Below, in pieces: positions 1 through 5,516 of a stretch of DNA of 5,912 nt (within the stretch, counting starts at the first letter, position 1; every line of letters begins with the position of its first letter). The DNA lies in the NCBI GenBank assembly GCA_016929875.1, contig JAFGHZ010000035.1, forward strand, positions 1 through 5,912. Reading direction: 5' to 3'. The notes below the pieces were generated by a model that worked only from the letters and a program-made list of their open reading frames with translations, was not told where the DNA came from and ran no database searches. Both the position numbers and the translations under genes were made by a program. The DNA is from Dehalococcoidales bacterium (GTDB lineage: Bacteria > Chloroflexota > Dehalococcoidia > Dehalococcoidales > Fen-1064).

Positions 1-310
1 CGTTCAAAGTATCGAAGGGGACGCCGAGGTGCACCAGGTCGGTGATGCGGTCGGCGGCTTCGTCGGCTAATATTTTGACGGCGGCTTTATCGCACAGGCC
101 GTCGCCGGCGGCGAGGGTGTCCCGGATGTGTAACTCCGGCGAGTCGTTGGCACCAATAGGGGCGGCCACTCCTCCCTGAGCATGCCTGGTATTGCAGTCT
201 TCGATCGTACTCTTGGTGATAATGAGCACGCTGCCCTGCTGTCTTGCCAGTAGGGCAGTATAAAGTCCGGCAATACCACTGCCTACTAATATGTAGTCGA
301 AATAACTCAC
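1..310 (-). CDS. nadB: L-aspartate oxidase NadB, N-terminal part (runs off left edge)
   Basis: FAD-dependent L-aspartate oxidase, which converts aspartate to iminoaspartate for quinolinate and NAD synthesis in the cytoplasm. 103 codons plus one base are present. The Rossmann FAD-binding loop GSGIAG is at residues 10-15, followed by the family signature NTRHAQGGVAA at 40-50 and a conserved DTLAAGDGLCD stretch at 64-74, all lining up well with E. coli NadB from memory. The start is a GTG at 308-310 with an AGGAG ribosome binding site at 321-325, 10 nt upstream. It lies 45 bp after yajC on the same strand and is probably co-transcribed. Other fumarate reductase/succinate dehydrogenase flavoproteins share the fold, but the AQGGVAA and AGDGLCD blocks favour NadB. 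The C-terminal half, including the substrate-binding cap, is outside the window. Confidence 0.9.
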   Translation of the reverse strand, partial: MSYFDYILVGSGIAGLYTALLARQQGSVLIITKSTIEDCNTRHAQGGVAAPIGANDSPELHIRDTLAAGDGLCDKAAVKILADEAADRITDLVHLGVPFDTLN

Positions 311-355
311 CCCGCCACTACTCCTGTTTGCTGAGAGTTAATATCGGCGGTAGTT

Positions 356-766
356 CTAGCTGTCTTTCGGGGCTTCTTCCGATTGTTTGCCGATGATTGC
401 CCATTTGGCAATCCTTACCGTTGCTCCGGATTCCGTTTCGATGAGGTAGCTGTCTTCATAAACGGCGTCTATTCGACCGTAAATTCCGGCATTGGTAACG
501 ATTTTGTCGCCCTGGTGGAGCGACTGCAGCATCTTCTGCGTTTCCTGCTGTCTCTTTCGCTGGGGACGGATGGTAAAGAAATACATCAGTCCGAAGAGAA
601 CTACGATGAAAATAATCATCGGGAGCAGGCTGGACCAGGGGCTGGTGGTCGATTCTGTGCCATCAGCGGTTGTAGTCTCAGTTACAGGATAACAACCGCC
701 CACGAATGCTGCTGTAGCCAGCATGACCAGTATTAAACCTATAAATAAAATCTTTCTCCTATGCAA
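356..766 (-). CDS. yajC: YajC-family Sec translocon accessory protein with an N-terminal lipoprotein signal
   Basis: YajC is a small membrane protein that associates with SecDF and the SecYEG translocon. The family core is clear: a transmembrane helix at about residues 45-65, then the hallmark basic IRPQRKRQQE segment (66-75) and a cytoplasmic domain with GDKIVTNAGIYGRI (86-99). At 136 residues it is longer than typical YajC (about 85-115) because of an extra N-terminal segment: a basic hydrophobic signal (1-21) ending in a lipobox VGGC with Cys25, then a Thr/Ser-rich linker. A lipid-anchored, outward-facing N-terminus would agree with the usual N-out topology. The start is TTG, set by a strong SD (AAGGAGG, 774-780) with 7 nt spacing. 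The gene begins 13 bp after miaB instead of beside tgt or secD, the common setting. The family call is firm; lipidation is inferred. Confidence 0.9.
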   Translation of the reverse strand: MHRRKILFIGLILVMLATAAFVGGCYPVTETTTADGTESTTSPWSSLLPMIIFIVVLFGLMYFFTIRPQRKRQQETQKMLQSLHQGDKIVTNAGIYGRIDAVYEDSYLIETESGATVRIAKWAIIGKQSEEAPKDS

Positions 767-773
767 TCCTCGT

Positions 774-780
774 CCTCCTT
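774..780 (-). promoter_or_regulatory. Ribosome binding site fixing the TTG start of yajC
   Basis: On the minus strand AAGGAGG lies 7 nt before the TTG at 764-766 and begins inside the miaB stop codon (TAA at 780-782). This near-perfect SD decides the start in favour of TTG over the in-frame ATG at codon 15, which would destroy the signal peptide. It suggests translational coupling of yajC to miaB. Confidence 0.85.
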
Positions 781-2027
781 TAGCGATTGACTGTGCCCTG
801 TAAAGACCAGGGGCCGGTAGATTCTATCTTTAAGTGTACCAGTTTTCCCGTATGGTTTGCATTATCGCTGAAAAAGACAAGTTTGTCCGAGCCGGTCCGG
901 CCGTACCATTTCCCCTTCTCTTTGCCCTCGACAAGGACCTCGATGGTCTTTCCCATCAGCCCGGCATTAATCTCAGCGGTAATTTTTTCCTGAAGTTGCT
1001 CGATAATCAAAAGGCGCCGTTTTTTCTCATCGGGCGGGACGTCGTCGGCGAGTTTTCTGGCGGCGATGGTGCCGGACCGCGGCGAGTAAGCGGCGATATG
1101 GACCACATCGAACCTCAATTCCGTGAGTAAATCGACCGTCTGTTGGAATTGGGCTATTGTTTCCGTGGGGAAGCCGACGATGATATCGTTGCTCAGGGCG
1201 ACATCAGGGATTTCAAGGCGAATCTCACCGATAAGCCGCCGGTAATCTTCGATTGTGTAGCCGCGCCGCATCGCCTTCAGTATTTCGTTACTGCCTGCCT
1301 GCACGGGCAGGGTAATGTTTTTGCAGACTTTATCGAGGCGGGCAATCGTTTGAATCAGGCGTTTACTCATATCTTTGGGATGGTTGGTCAGAAAACGGAT
1401 GCGGTAGAGTCCGTCGATTTTGGTAAGTTCGGTGAGTAAATCCGCCAGTTCCGGTTTATCGGGCAAGTCGTGTCCATAGGAGTCGACATTTTGCCCGAGA
1501 AGGGTGACTTCTCGGGTGCCGCGTTTTACCAGTTCTTTCACCTCGCAGACCACTTCAGATAGCGGACGGCTTCTTTCTCTACCGCGGCGGTAAGGGACAA
1601 TGCAGTAGGCACAGAAGTTATTACAGCCCTGGATGATGGGTACATAAGTGCTTACCTGAGGCTGTTCGGGTAAAGCCTGCGACCATTCATTACGGTCTTC
1701 CCAGGGGGGGCAATCGCCGGCTTTGAAAAGATAGTCGACATAGGGGAAGTTTGTTTTGAGGCGCTCGGTATTCGAATCTACCCAGCAGCCGGTAACCGCT
1801 ATTTTCAAATCCGGGCGCGACTTTTTAAGGGGTTTCAGGTTGCGAAGCTTGTTGACGGCGCGGTCTTCGGCGTTCTGACGGACGACACAGGTATTGAGGA
1901 CGATGAAGTCTGCCTGTGCGGCATTGGGAGTGTGGCGATAGCCTTTCCGTTCGAACAGACTGGCGATACGCTCCGATTCCGCTTTATTCATCTGGCACCC
2001 GATTGTCCAGATATGATAGTTGGGCAT
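780..2027 (-). CDS. miaB: tRNA-2-methylthio-N6-(dimethylallyl)adenosine37 synthase MiaB
   Basis: Radical-SAM methylthiotransferase that adds the 2-methylthio group to i6A37 in tRNAs reading UNN codons; cytoplasmic, with two 4Fe-4S clusters. At 415 residues it is near full family length. The N-terminal domain carries the auxiliary-cluster cysteines C11 (GCQMN), C47 (NTCVVRQNAE) and C81 (TGCW). The radical-SAM motif CxxxCxxC is C135, C139 and C142 in GCNNFCAYCIVPY, followed by RGRERSR and LLGQNVDSYG. The C-terminal 60 or so residues fit a TRAM domain. GCQMN, NTCxVR and GQNVxSYG point to MiaB and not MtaB (GCKVN) or RimO. The ATG has an AAGGA about 11 nt upstream, a weak-to-moderate SD. It lies 67 bp after tRNA-Ser(GCU) on the same strand with no terminator between. 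That tRNA reads AGY codons and is not an expected MiaB substrate, so the proximity is probably transcriptional only. Confidence 0.95.
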   Translation of the reverse strand: MPNYHIWTIGCQMNKAESERIASLFERKGYRHTPNAAQADFIVLNTCVVRQNAEDRAVNKLRNLKPLKKSRPDLKIAVTGCWVDSNTERLKTNFPYVDYLFKAGDCPPWEDRNEWSQALPEQPQVSTYVPIIQGCNNFCAYCIVPYRRGRERSRPLSEVVCEVKELVKRGTREVTLLGQNVDSYGHDLPDKPELADLLTELTKIDGLYRIRFLTNHPKDMSKRLIQTIARLDKVCKNITLPVQAGSNEILKAMRRGYTIEDYRRLIGEIRLEIPDVALSNDIIVGFPTETIAQFQQTVDLLTELRFDVVHIAAYSPRSGTIAARKLADDVPPDEKKRRLLIIEQLQEKITAEINAGLMGKTIEVLVEGKEKGKWYGRTGSDKLVFFSDNANHTGKLVHLKIESTGPWSLQGTVNR

Positions 2028-2094
2028 AAATTATTCAGTCCTTCGTATTTGGTGTTTAGCGATTGATTGCCGGGGGGTTGTGATTTGTGGGAGA

Positions 2095-2186
2095 TGGCGG
2101 AGGGAGTGGGATTTGAACCCACGACCCCGATTTCTCAGGGCAACCGCTTAGCAGGCGGCCGCACTAGACCACTATGCGATCCCTCC
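2095..2186 (-). tRNA. tRNA-Ser(GCU), 3' CCA encoded
   Basis: A complete class II tRNA folds on the minus strand. The acceptor stem pairs 2180-2186 with 2099-2105 (7 bp), the discriminator is G, and CCA is encoded at 2095-2097. The anticodon stem is 5 bp (2155-2159 with 2143-2147) around loop CTGCTAA, giving anticodon GCU (plus-strand bases 2150-2152), which reads serine codons AGC and AGU. The long variable arm has a 6 bp stem (2135-2140 with 2125-2130, one G-U) and a GAAA loop, as expected of tRNA-Ser. The T arm is 5 bp (2118-2122 with 2106-2110) with loop TTCAAAT. The length is 92 nt including CCA. No poly-U terminator follows, so read-through into miaB is likely. Confidence 0.97.
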
Positions 2187-2215
2187 ATATTTTGACAGGC
2201 GACGTGCCGTTATTT

Positions 2216-2245
2216 ATTGTACTACTTTGTTGACAAAGATTCTAA
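2216..2245 (-). promoter_or_regulatory. Candidate promoter for tRNA-Ser/miaB unit
   Basis: Reading the minus strand, a -35-like TTAGAA (2240-2245; 4 of 6) is followed by an 18 bp spacer and a -10 TACAAT (2216-2221; 5 of 6). Initiation about 7 nt downstream would leave a short 5' leader of roughly 20-25 nt before the tRNA, a normal length for RNase P removal. The -35 is weak; the -10 is good. Confidence 0.5.
2225..2238. repeat. Short inverted repeat CTTTGT-TG-ACAAAG between divergent promoters
   Basis: A perfect 6-2-6 dyad. It lies entirely in the spacer of the proposed tRNA-Ser promoter and just upstream of the proposed ybeY promoter (2252-2280), a position where a repressor could affect both. 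It also contains a perfect TTGACA (2230-2235) with no -10 at a workable distance. It could be an operator or chance in a short AT-rich region. Confidence 0.35.
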
Positions 2246-2251
2246 TGGTGT

Positions 2252-2280
2252 TTGAGTGCGTTCTTTCGCTGTGTTATCAT
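2252..2280 (+). promoter_or_regulatory. Extended -10 promoter for ybeY operon
   Basis: A -35 TTGAGT (2252-2257; 4 of 6), an exact 17 bp spacer, and a -10 TATCAT (2275-2280; 5 of 6) preceded by TGT, giving the extended -10 pattern TGnTATnnT. The predicted transcription start (about 2286-2289) falls on or next to the ybeY ATG at 2289, so it argues against the upstream in-frame GTG at 2256, which would lie inside the promoter. Confidence 0.6.
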
Positions 2281-2288
2281 TGGCAAAG

Positions 2289-2759
2289 ATGGGAACGAAT
2301 ATTCTAATCGACAGGGAATACAGGGAGAAAGTCAAGGCGGTACGGCTCAAAAAAGTCGTCCGGCGGATTCTGGAAGCGGAGAAAGTCAGTTTAAATTCAG
2401 AAGTGGAACTGGTTATCACCGGGGACGAGAAAGTGCACGCCTTGAACAAACAGTATCTGGACGAGGACAGGACTACCGATGTTCTGTCGTTCCCGATGTG
2501 CGAGCAAGCGAAAAATCAGACTGTCTTCGTCAGTATGCCGGATGGTAAAATACATCTGGGGGAGATTATCATTTCCTATCCGCAAACAGTCAAACAGGCG
2601 GAGGAACACAATCATCCCGTAGAGCGGGAGATGCTGATATTAATCATTCACGGGGTTTTACATCTCCTCGGTTACGACCACGATACACCGGGGCGTAAAA
2701 AGGTAATGTGGGGCAGAGCGTCGAAGATCCTGAAAACTATTGTGGAGAGCGGATTGTGA
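2289..2759 (+). CDS. ybeY: Endoribonuclease YbeY (16S rRNA maturation/ribosome quality control)
   Basis: Single-strand-specific, metal-dependent endoribonuclease acting in 16S rRNA 3'-end processing. With the ATG at 2289 the protein has 156 residues, the usual size (E. coli about 155). Visible family blocks are ALNKQYLDEDRTTDVLSFP (51-69), LGEIIIS (90-96), and the zinc motif HGVLHLLGYDH, giving ligands H121, H125 and H131. The frame stays open back to a GTG at 2256, but that start has no SD and lies within the predicted promoter. The ATG also lacks an SD, which suggests leaderless translation. The gene is divergent from miaB across the tRNA and overlaps the next gene by 4 bp. The enterobacterial neighbour ybeZ (PhoH-like ATPase) is not present here. 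Confidence 0.95.
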   Translation: MGTNILIDREYREKVKAVRLKKVVRRILEAEKVSLNSEVELVITGDEKVHALNKQYLDEDRTTDVLSFPMCEQAKNQTVFVSMPDGKIHLGEIIISYPQTVKQAEEHNHPVEREMLILIIHGVLHLLGYDHDTPGRKKVMWGRASKILKTIVESGL

Positions 2760-3328
2760 AGGTACTGGGGATTGCCGGGAGTCCCCGTCGAGGGGGCAAC
2801 ACCGATATTTTGCTGGCGGAATTCCTGAAGGGCGCTGCAAGCAAAGGGGTTGAAGTGACCTCCGTATTCCTTAGCAGTCTCAAAATTACTCCCTGTCAAC
2901 ATTGCGATGCGTGCCTTAAGGGAGGCAAGTGCCGGATCCAGGACGATATGCAGAAAATCTACGACGAGCTGGAGCAGTCGGATATCATCGTTATTGCCTC
3001 GCCGGTCCAGTTTCTTGGGCCTCCAGCGATCCTGAAAGCGATGATCGACCGCTGCCAGTGCCTCTGGGCGCGGAAATATGTCCTCAAGGTTCCGCCTTTG
3101 AACACGGGACATAAGAGAAAGGCATTTCTTATCTCTGCCAGCGGGACGCGTATCAAGGGCATGTTCGAGCCGACCGTTGCGATTGTGAAATCGTGGTGCC
3201 ACGTATTGGATATCGAGTACGCCGGCGATTTGCTGGTCCAGGGTATAGACGAGAAAGGTGCAATTCTGGAGCACCCTGATGCTTTGCAAAAGGCTTATAA
3301 AGCAGGGCAGAAACTGGCGGAGGGATAA
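2756..3328 (+). CDS. Iron-sulfur flavoprotein (Isf) / NADPH-dependent FMN reductase family
   Basis: A 190-residue flavodoxin-fold protein. The N-terminus MKVLGIAGSPRRGGNTD carries the FMN phosphate-binding GSPRxGGNT loop (8-16). A compact cysteine cluster C47-x2-C50-x2-C53-x5-C59 follows; to my recollection the 4Fe-4S ligands of the Methanosarcina thermophila Isf sit at the same positions. Next comes the family segment IVIASPVQFLGPPAILKAMIDR, with Gln-Phe where Tyr-Phe/Trp is common. Such proteins transfer electrons, often in anaerobes; the physiological partner cannot be read here. The start is GTG at 2756 (GTGA overlap with the ybeY stop) with GGAG 8 nt upstream. A longer in-frame ATG at 2708 lies inside ybeY and would add 16 residues before the first strand, so I reject it. 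Translational coupling to ybeY is likely. The family is confident, the substrate unknown. Confidence 0.9.
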   Translation: MKVLGIAGSPRRGGNTDILLAEFLKGAASKGVEVTSVFLSSLKITPCQHCDACLKGGKCRIQDDMQKIYDELEQSDIIVIASPVQFLGPPAILKAMIDRCQCLWARKYVLKVPPLNTGHKRKAFLISASGTRIKGMFEPTVAIVKSWCHVLDIEYAGDLLVQGIDEKGAILEHPDALQKAYKAGQKLAEG

Positions 3329-3332
3329 AAAG

Positions 3333-4640
3333 ATGGGAAATAAAAAAGAAATACACAGCGATTTGCCGGCAGTCGAAAATGTTCTCTCCGACCTCATAAA
3401 AATCGAGTCGGTGAACCCGCCGGGTGGGGAGACCAGAGTTGCCGGGTATTTGAAAAAACTATTCGACCGGTATCAAATACACAACGAAATCATCGAGCCT
3501 GAACCGGGGCGGGCGAGTTTCATTGCCGATATCGGCGGCGGCAACAAAAAACTTCTCTACCTGTCTCATACCGATGTAGTGCCGGTGACCGACGGCTGGG
3601 ACTTTCCTCCGTTTTCCGGAGGAATCAGAGATGGTTTTGTACACGGGCGGGGGGCGATCGACTGTAAAGGGCTGGTTGCCGCCGAGGCTTGCGCGATGAT
3701 TCGGCTAGCACAAACCGCAAAACTCAATGGGAAATTAATTTTTGCGGCTACTGCCGATGAAGAAGTCGGCGGTTATGTAGGCGCCGGAGTTTTGTCCAGG
3801 AAGTATCCCGAGAAAATCAGGGCTGATTTTGTCGTTAACGAGGGAGCCGAATCGCTGACGCTGGGAGATAAAACTTATCACTCGATATCGGTCGGCGAGA
3901 AGGGCCCGGCATGGATGAAACTAACAACAAAGGGTATCAGTTCTCACGGTTCCGTACCGATAGCGGGGAACAACGCGGTAGTCAAGATGGCGGAAGTGGT
4001 GAACAAATTGGCGAAATACCAGCCGCGCATTGTCCTGACCCCCGAAACGAAAAAGCTGGTTCAGACATTCGTCCGGCTCGACGGCTTGACGGACAAGGTC
4101 GACGAAAGTAATCTCGATGCAGTACTGAATAAATTGAGCGATAAAACCCTGGTTTATTACCTGAAGGCGATTACCAGGATGACGATTTCTCCCGATGTCA
4201 TACGGGGCGGCATCAAGACGAACATCGTTCCGGATAACTGTGAAACCGAGGTCGATGTCAGGATTCTGCCCGGGCAGGACTGGGATTATGTAATGAAAGA
4301 GTTGAAGGGGATTCTTAACGGTGTCAGCGTGGAGCCGATACAGTACAGTTCCGCATCGCTTTCGAGTTCCGATAATGATTATTACCGCCTGATAGAGACT
4401 ACATTGAAGGAATTTCTCGGGGACGTGACTATCTTGCCTTCTATCTGTACCGGCGCTACCGATTCGCGATATCTTCGCGAGCTGGGTGTCCCCAGTTACG
4501 GTATCGGTGTGATGACGCTCAATACCGACCCGGCGCTGAGTAGTTCGGTGCACGGGAGGAATGAAAAAATCGATATTGCCAGCCTGCGATTGAAAACTGA
4601 CTTTCTGGTCAGATTGGCGTGGAAATATCTGGGCGACTAA
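3333..4640 (+). CDS. M20-family zinc metallopeptidase (ArgE/DapE/carboxypeptidase G2-like)
   Basis: Cytoplasmic di-zinc amidohydrolase of 435 residues, expected to hydrolyse an N-acyl amino acid or dipeptide; the exact substrate cannot be assigned. The family residues are complete: metal His79 and catalytic Asp81 in SHTDVVP, bridging Asp110 in GRGAIDCKG, catalytic Glu143 and metal Glu144 in ATADEEVGG, a likely metal Glu170 in NEGAE, His205 of the dimerisation domain in GISSHGSVP, and C-terminal metal His407 in SSVHGRNE. Cys111 replaces the more usual Met in the GRGAxDMKG block. The start is the ATG at 3333 with GGAGGG at 3319-3324, 8 nt upstream and just before the stop of the flavoprotein gene. 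An in-frame ATG at 3258 would lie inside that gene and add 25 unrelated residues. It is the third gene of the ybeY operon; no clear terminator follows. Confidence 0.93.
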   Translation: MGNKKEIHSDLPAVENVLSDLIKIESVNPPGGETRVAGYLKKLFDRYQIHNEIIEPEPGRASFIADIGGGNKKLLYLSHTDVVPVTDGWDFPPFSGGIRDGFVHGRGAIDCKGLVAAEACAMIRLAQTAKLNGKLIFAATADEEVGGYVGAGVLSRKYPEKIRADFVVNEGAESLTLGDKTYHSISVGEKGPAWMKLTTKGISSHGSVPIAGNNAVVKMAEVVNKLAKYQPRIVLTPETKKLVQTFVRLDGLTDKVDESNLDAVLNKLSDKTLVYYLKAITRMTISPDVIRGGIKTNIVPDNCETEVDVRILPGQDWDYVMKELKGILNGVSVEPIQYSSASLSSSDNDYYRLIETTLKEFLGDVTILPSICTGATDSRYLRELGVPSYGIGVMTLNTDPALSSSVHGRNEKIDIASLRLKTDFLVRLAWKYLGD

Positions 4641-4671
4641 GCAGGTTTTCAAATTCTCTTTCCGTGTGATA

Positions 4672-4700
4672 TTGACTAAGCACCAACTCGGCTGTATTCT
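4672..4700 (+). promoter_or_regulatory. Sigma-70-type promoter for the lipoprotein gene
   Basis: A -35 TTGACT (4672-4677; 5 of 6), a 17 bp spacer and a -10 TATTCT (4695-4700; 4 of 6). It lies in the 92 bp gap after the peptidase gene, with the predicted start near 4707, giving a 5' leader of about 26 nt. It separates the lipoprotein from the ybeY operon. Confidence 0.65.
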
Positions 4701-4732
4701 CTTAATTAGAGGGGTATAGTGCGAGGCTGAAA

Positions 4733-5248
4733 GTGAAAAAATTCAGAGTTATTCTTTCAATATTTATGGTTTTGTCGATGTTGCTAGCTGCCGGGTGCTC
4801 GAAGGGCTCTGCGGCTGCTCCCGAAAGAAAATATGAAATAGTAAAGATGACGAAAGTCCATTCCCAGGACGCGGAATGGCAAGTGTGTCAACTGCGCCTG
4901 GAAATCGGGGGCGGCAGTACCTTCACTATCGACTTGAACCTGGCTGACGGCGATAAGGTGGACTGCTGGTATAAACTGGAAAAGCCTTCATCGAGCGGCA
5001 ATGTGGGTTTTCAGGTTAAGGCGGGGGCTGCTATTGTCTATGAAAAGACAGTCACAACCGCTTCCGATGGAAATACGGAAGACCGGTTTTCTTTTACAGC
5101 TTCCCAGGCGTTCGGGACTAGTTACCGGTTGATATTCGAAAATAAGCTGACAGACGTAAAGTCGAAAGAGACGATTTTCACGGAGATTATCTACCCGGTG
5201 AAGGAGTCTTCGGAAGATATTATCTTCGTTCCGCTAGATACGGATTAA
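4733..5248 (+). CDS. Putative lipoprotein with a GOLD-like beta-sandwich pattern
   Basis: A 171-residue protein with a classic type II signal peptide: MKKFR, a hydrophobic core (6-18) and lipobox LAAGC, lipidated at Cys22. It should be anchored on the outer face of the cytoplasmic membrane. The mature part is strand-rich with no transmembrane helix. The pattern LADGDKVDCWYKL (70-82), a VGFQVKAGAAIVYE strand pair (91-104), FSFTAS (119-124) and YRLIFEN (131-137) resembles GOLD/emp24-like domains, in which a strand with F-x-F-x-A and then G-x-Y-x-L-x-F-x-N are typical. This is pattern recognition only. Cys52 and Cys78 might form a disulfide. The start is GTG with GAGG (4723-4726) 6 nt upstream; it has its own promoter at 4672-4700. 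No function can be assigned. Confidence 0.8.
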   Translation: MKKFRVILSIFMVLSMLLAAGCSKGSAAAPERKYEIVKMTKVHSQDAEWQVCQLRLEIGGGSTFTIDLNLADGDKVDCWYKLEKPSSSGNVGFQVKAGAAIVYEKTVTTASDGNTEDRFSFTASQAFGTSYRLIFENKLTDVKSKETIFTEIIYPVKESSEDIIFVPLDTD

Positions 5249-5308
5249 GAGCGTCGTTTGTTATCTTGACGAACGGCATAAGCCAGCAAGCGTGTAGTAC
5301 CCCTCATT

Positions 5309-5348
5309 TTGTAACAAAAGTTTTACCCTTCTGTTACTTTGTTGTTAC
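5309..5348 (+). repeat. Four direct repeats at 11 bp period, Pho-box-like operator array
   Basis: Four 7-bp units, TTGTAAC (5309-5315), GTTTTAC (5320-5326), CTGTTAC (5331-5337) and TTGTTAC (5342-5348), are each separated by 4 bp; the terminal C positions differ by exactly 11, 11 and 11. A degenerate fifth unit, AGTAACC (5353-5359), is in register. Seven-base direct repeats with 4 bp spacers are how PhoB/OmpR-family response regulators bind (E. coli pho box CTGTCAT, Gram-positive PhoP TTAACA-type repeats). The array is about 160 bp upstream of the zinc-ribbon gene. A -10-like TATTCT (5390-5395) follows, with no good -35, which would fit an activator-dependent promoter. The regulator's identity is inference. 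Confidence 0.5.
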
Positions 5349-5405
5349 CCGCAGTAACCAATCTTAATCTTTTCTTTACCCTGATGGTTTATTCTTCAAG
5401 TACAC

Positions 5406-5508
5406 ATTAGTCGGGAAAGGTCGTCAGCGGGTAAAGGAGATGCCCGCAAAAATTAAAAAGGACGTCAAAACTAATAAAGCCCCCGATGTCCTCGCCAATT
5501 TGAGGAGG
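5406..5508 (+). promoter_or_regulatory. Possible structured leader with alternative helices covering the ribosome binding site
   Basis: Within the 268 bp gene-free stretch, several complementary segments sit before the zinc-ribbon gene. ATTAGT (5406-5411) pairs with ACTAAT (5470-5475), CGTC (5422-5425) with GACG (5461-5464), and GCGGG (5427-5431) with CCCGC (5443-5447). A competing helix pairs GGACGTC (5460-5466) with GATGTCC (5485-5491, one G-U). A third pairs TCCTC (5489-5493) with GAGGA (5502-5506), hiding the SD. The second helix excludes both the first set and the third, so the SD could be switched. No known riboswitch class is recognised, and pairing was done by eye without energies. 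Confidence 0.35.
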
Positions 5509-5516
5509 TGTGGGAA

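Noticed and set aside
67..279. 70-residue open frame on the minus strand inside the left-edge gene
   Set aside because: The overlapping frame encodes a clear NadB N-terminus from GTG at 310; this one shows no family motif.
383..736. 117-residue plus-strand frame
   Set aside because: It is antisense to yajC, whose motifs, SD and lipobox are convincing.
779..2066. Direct repeat TTTAGCGATTGA at 779-790 and 2055-2066, flanking miaB
   Set aside because: About one 12 bp match is expected by chance in a window of this size, and no mobile-element feature accompanies it.
2230..2235. Perfect TTGACA as a ybeY -35 box
   Set aside because: At 16-18 bp spacing the -10 region reads TTGAGT/TGAGTG/GAGTGC, which is not usable; the extended -10 promoter downstream is better.
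2672..3397. 241-residue minus-strand open frame
   Set aside because: It lies antisense to ybeY's end and the Isf gene, which carry intact motifs; no recognisable domain or SD was found for it.
3921..4652. 243-residue minus-strand open frame
   Set aside because: It is antisense to the M20 peptidase, which has all catalytic residues; it looks like a codon-bias shadow.
5253..5277. Hairpin after the lipoprotein gene (8 bp stem, two G-U pairs, 9-nt loop)
   Set aside because: It is weak and not followed by a T-tract, so I do not call it a terminator.
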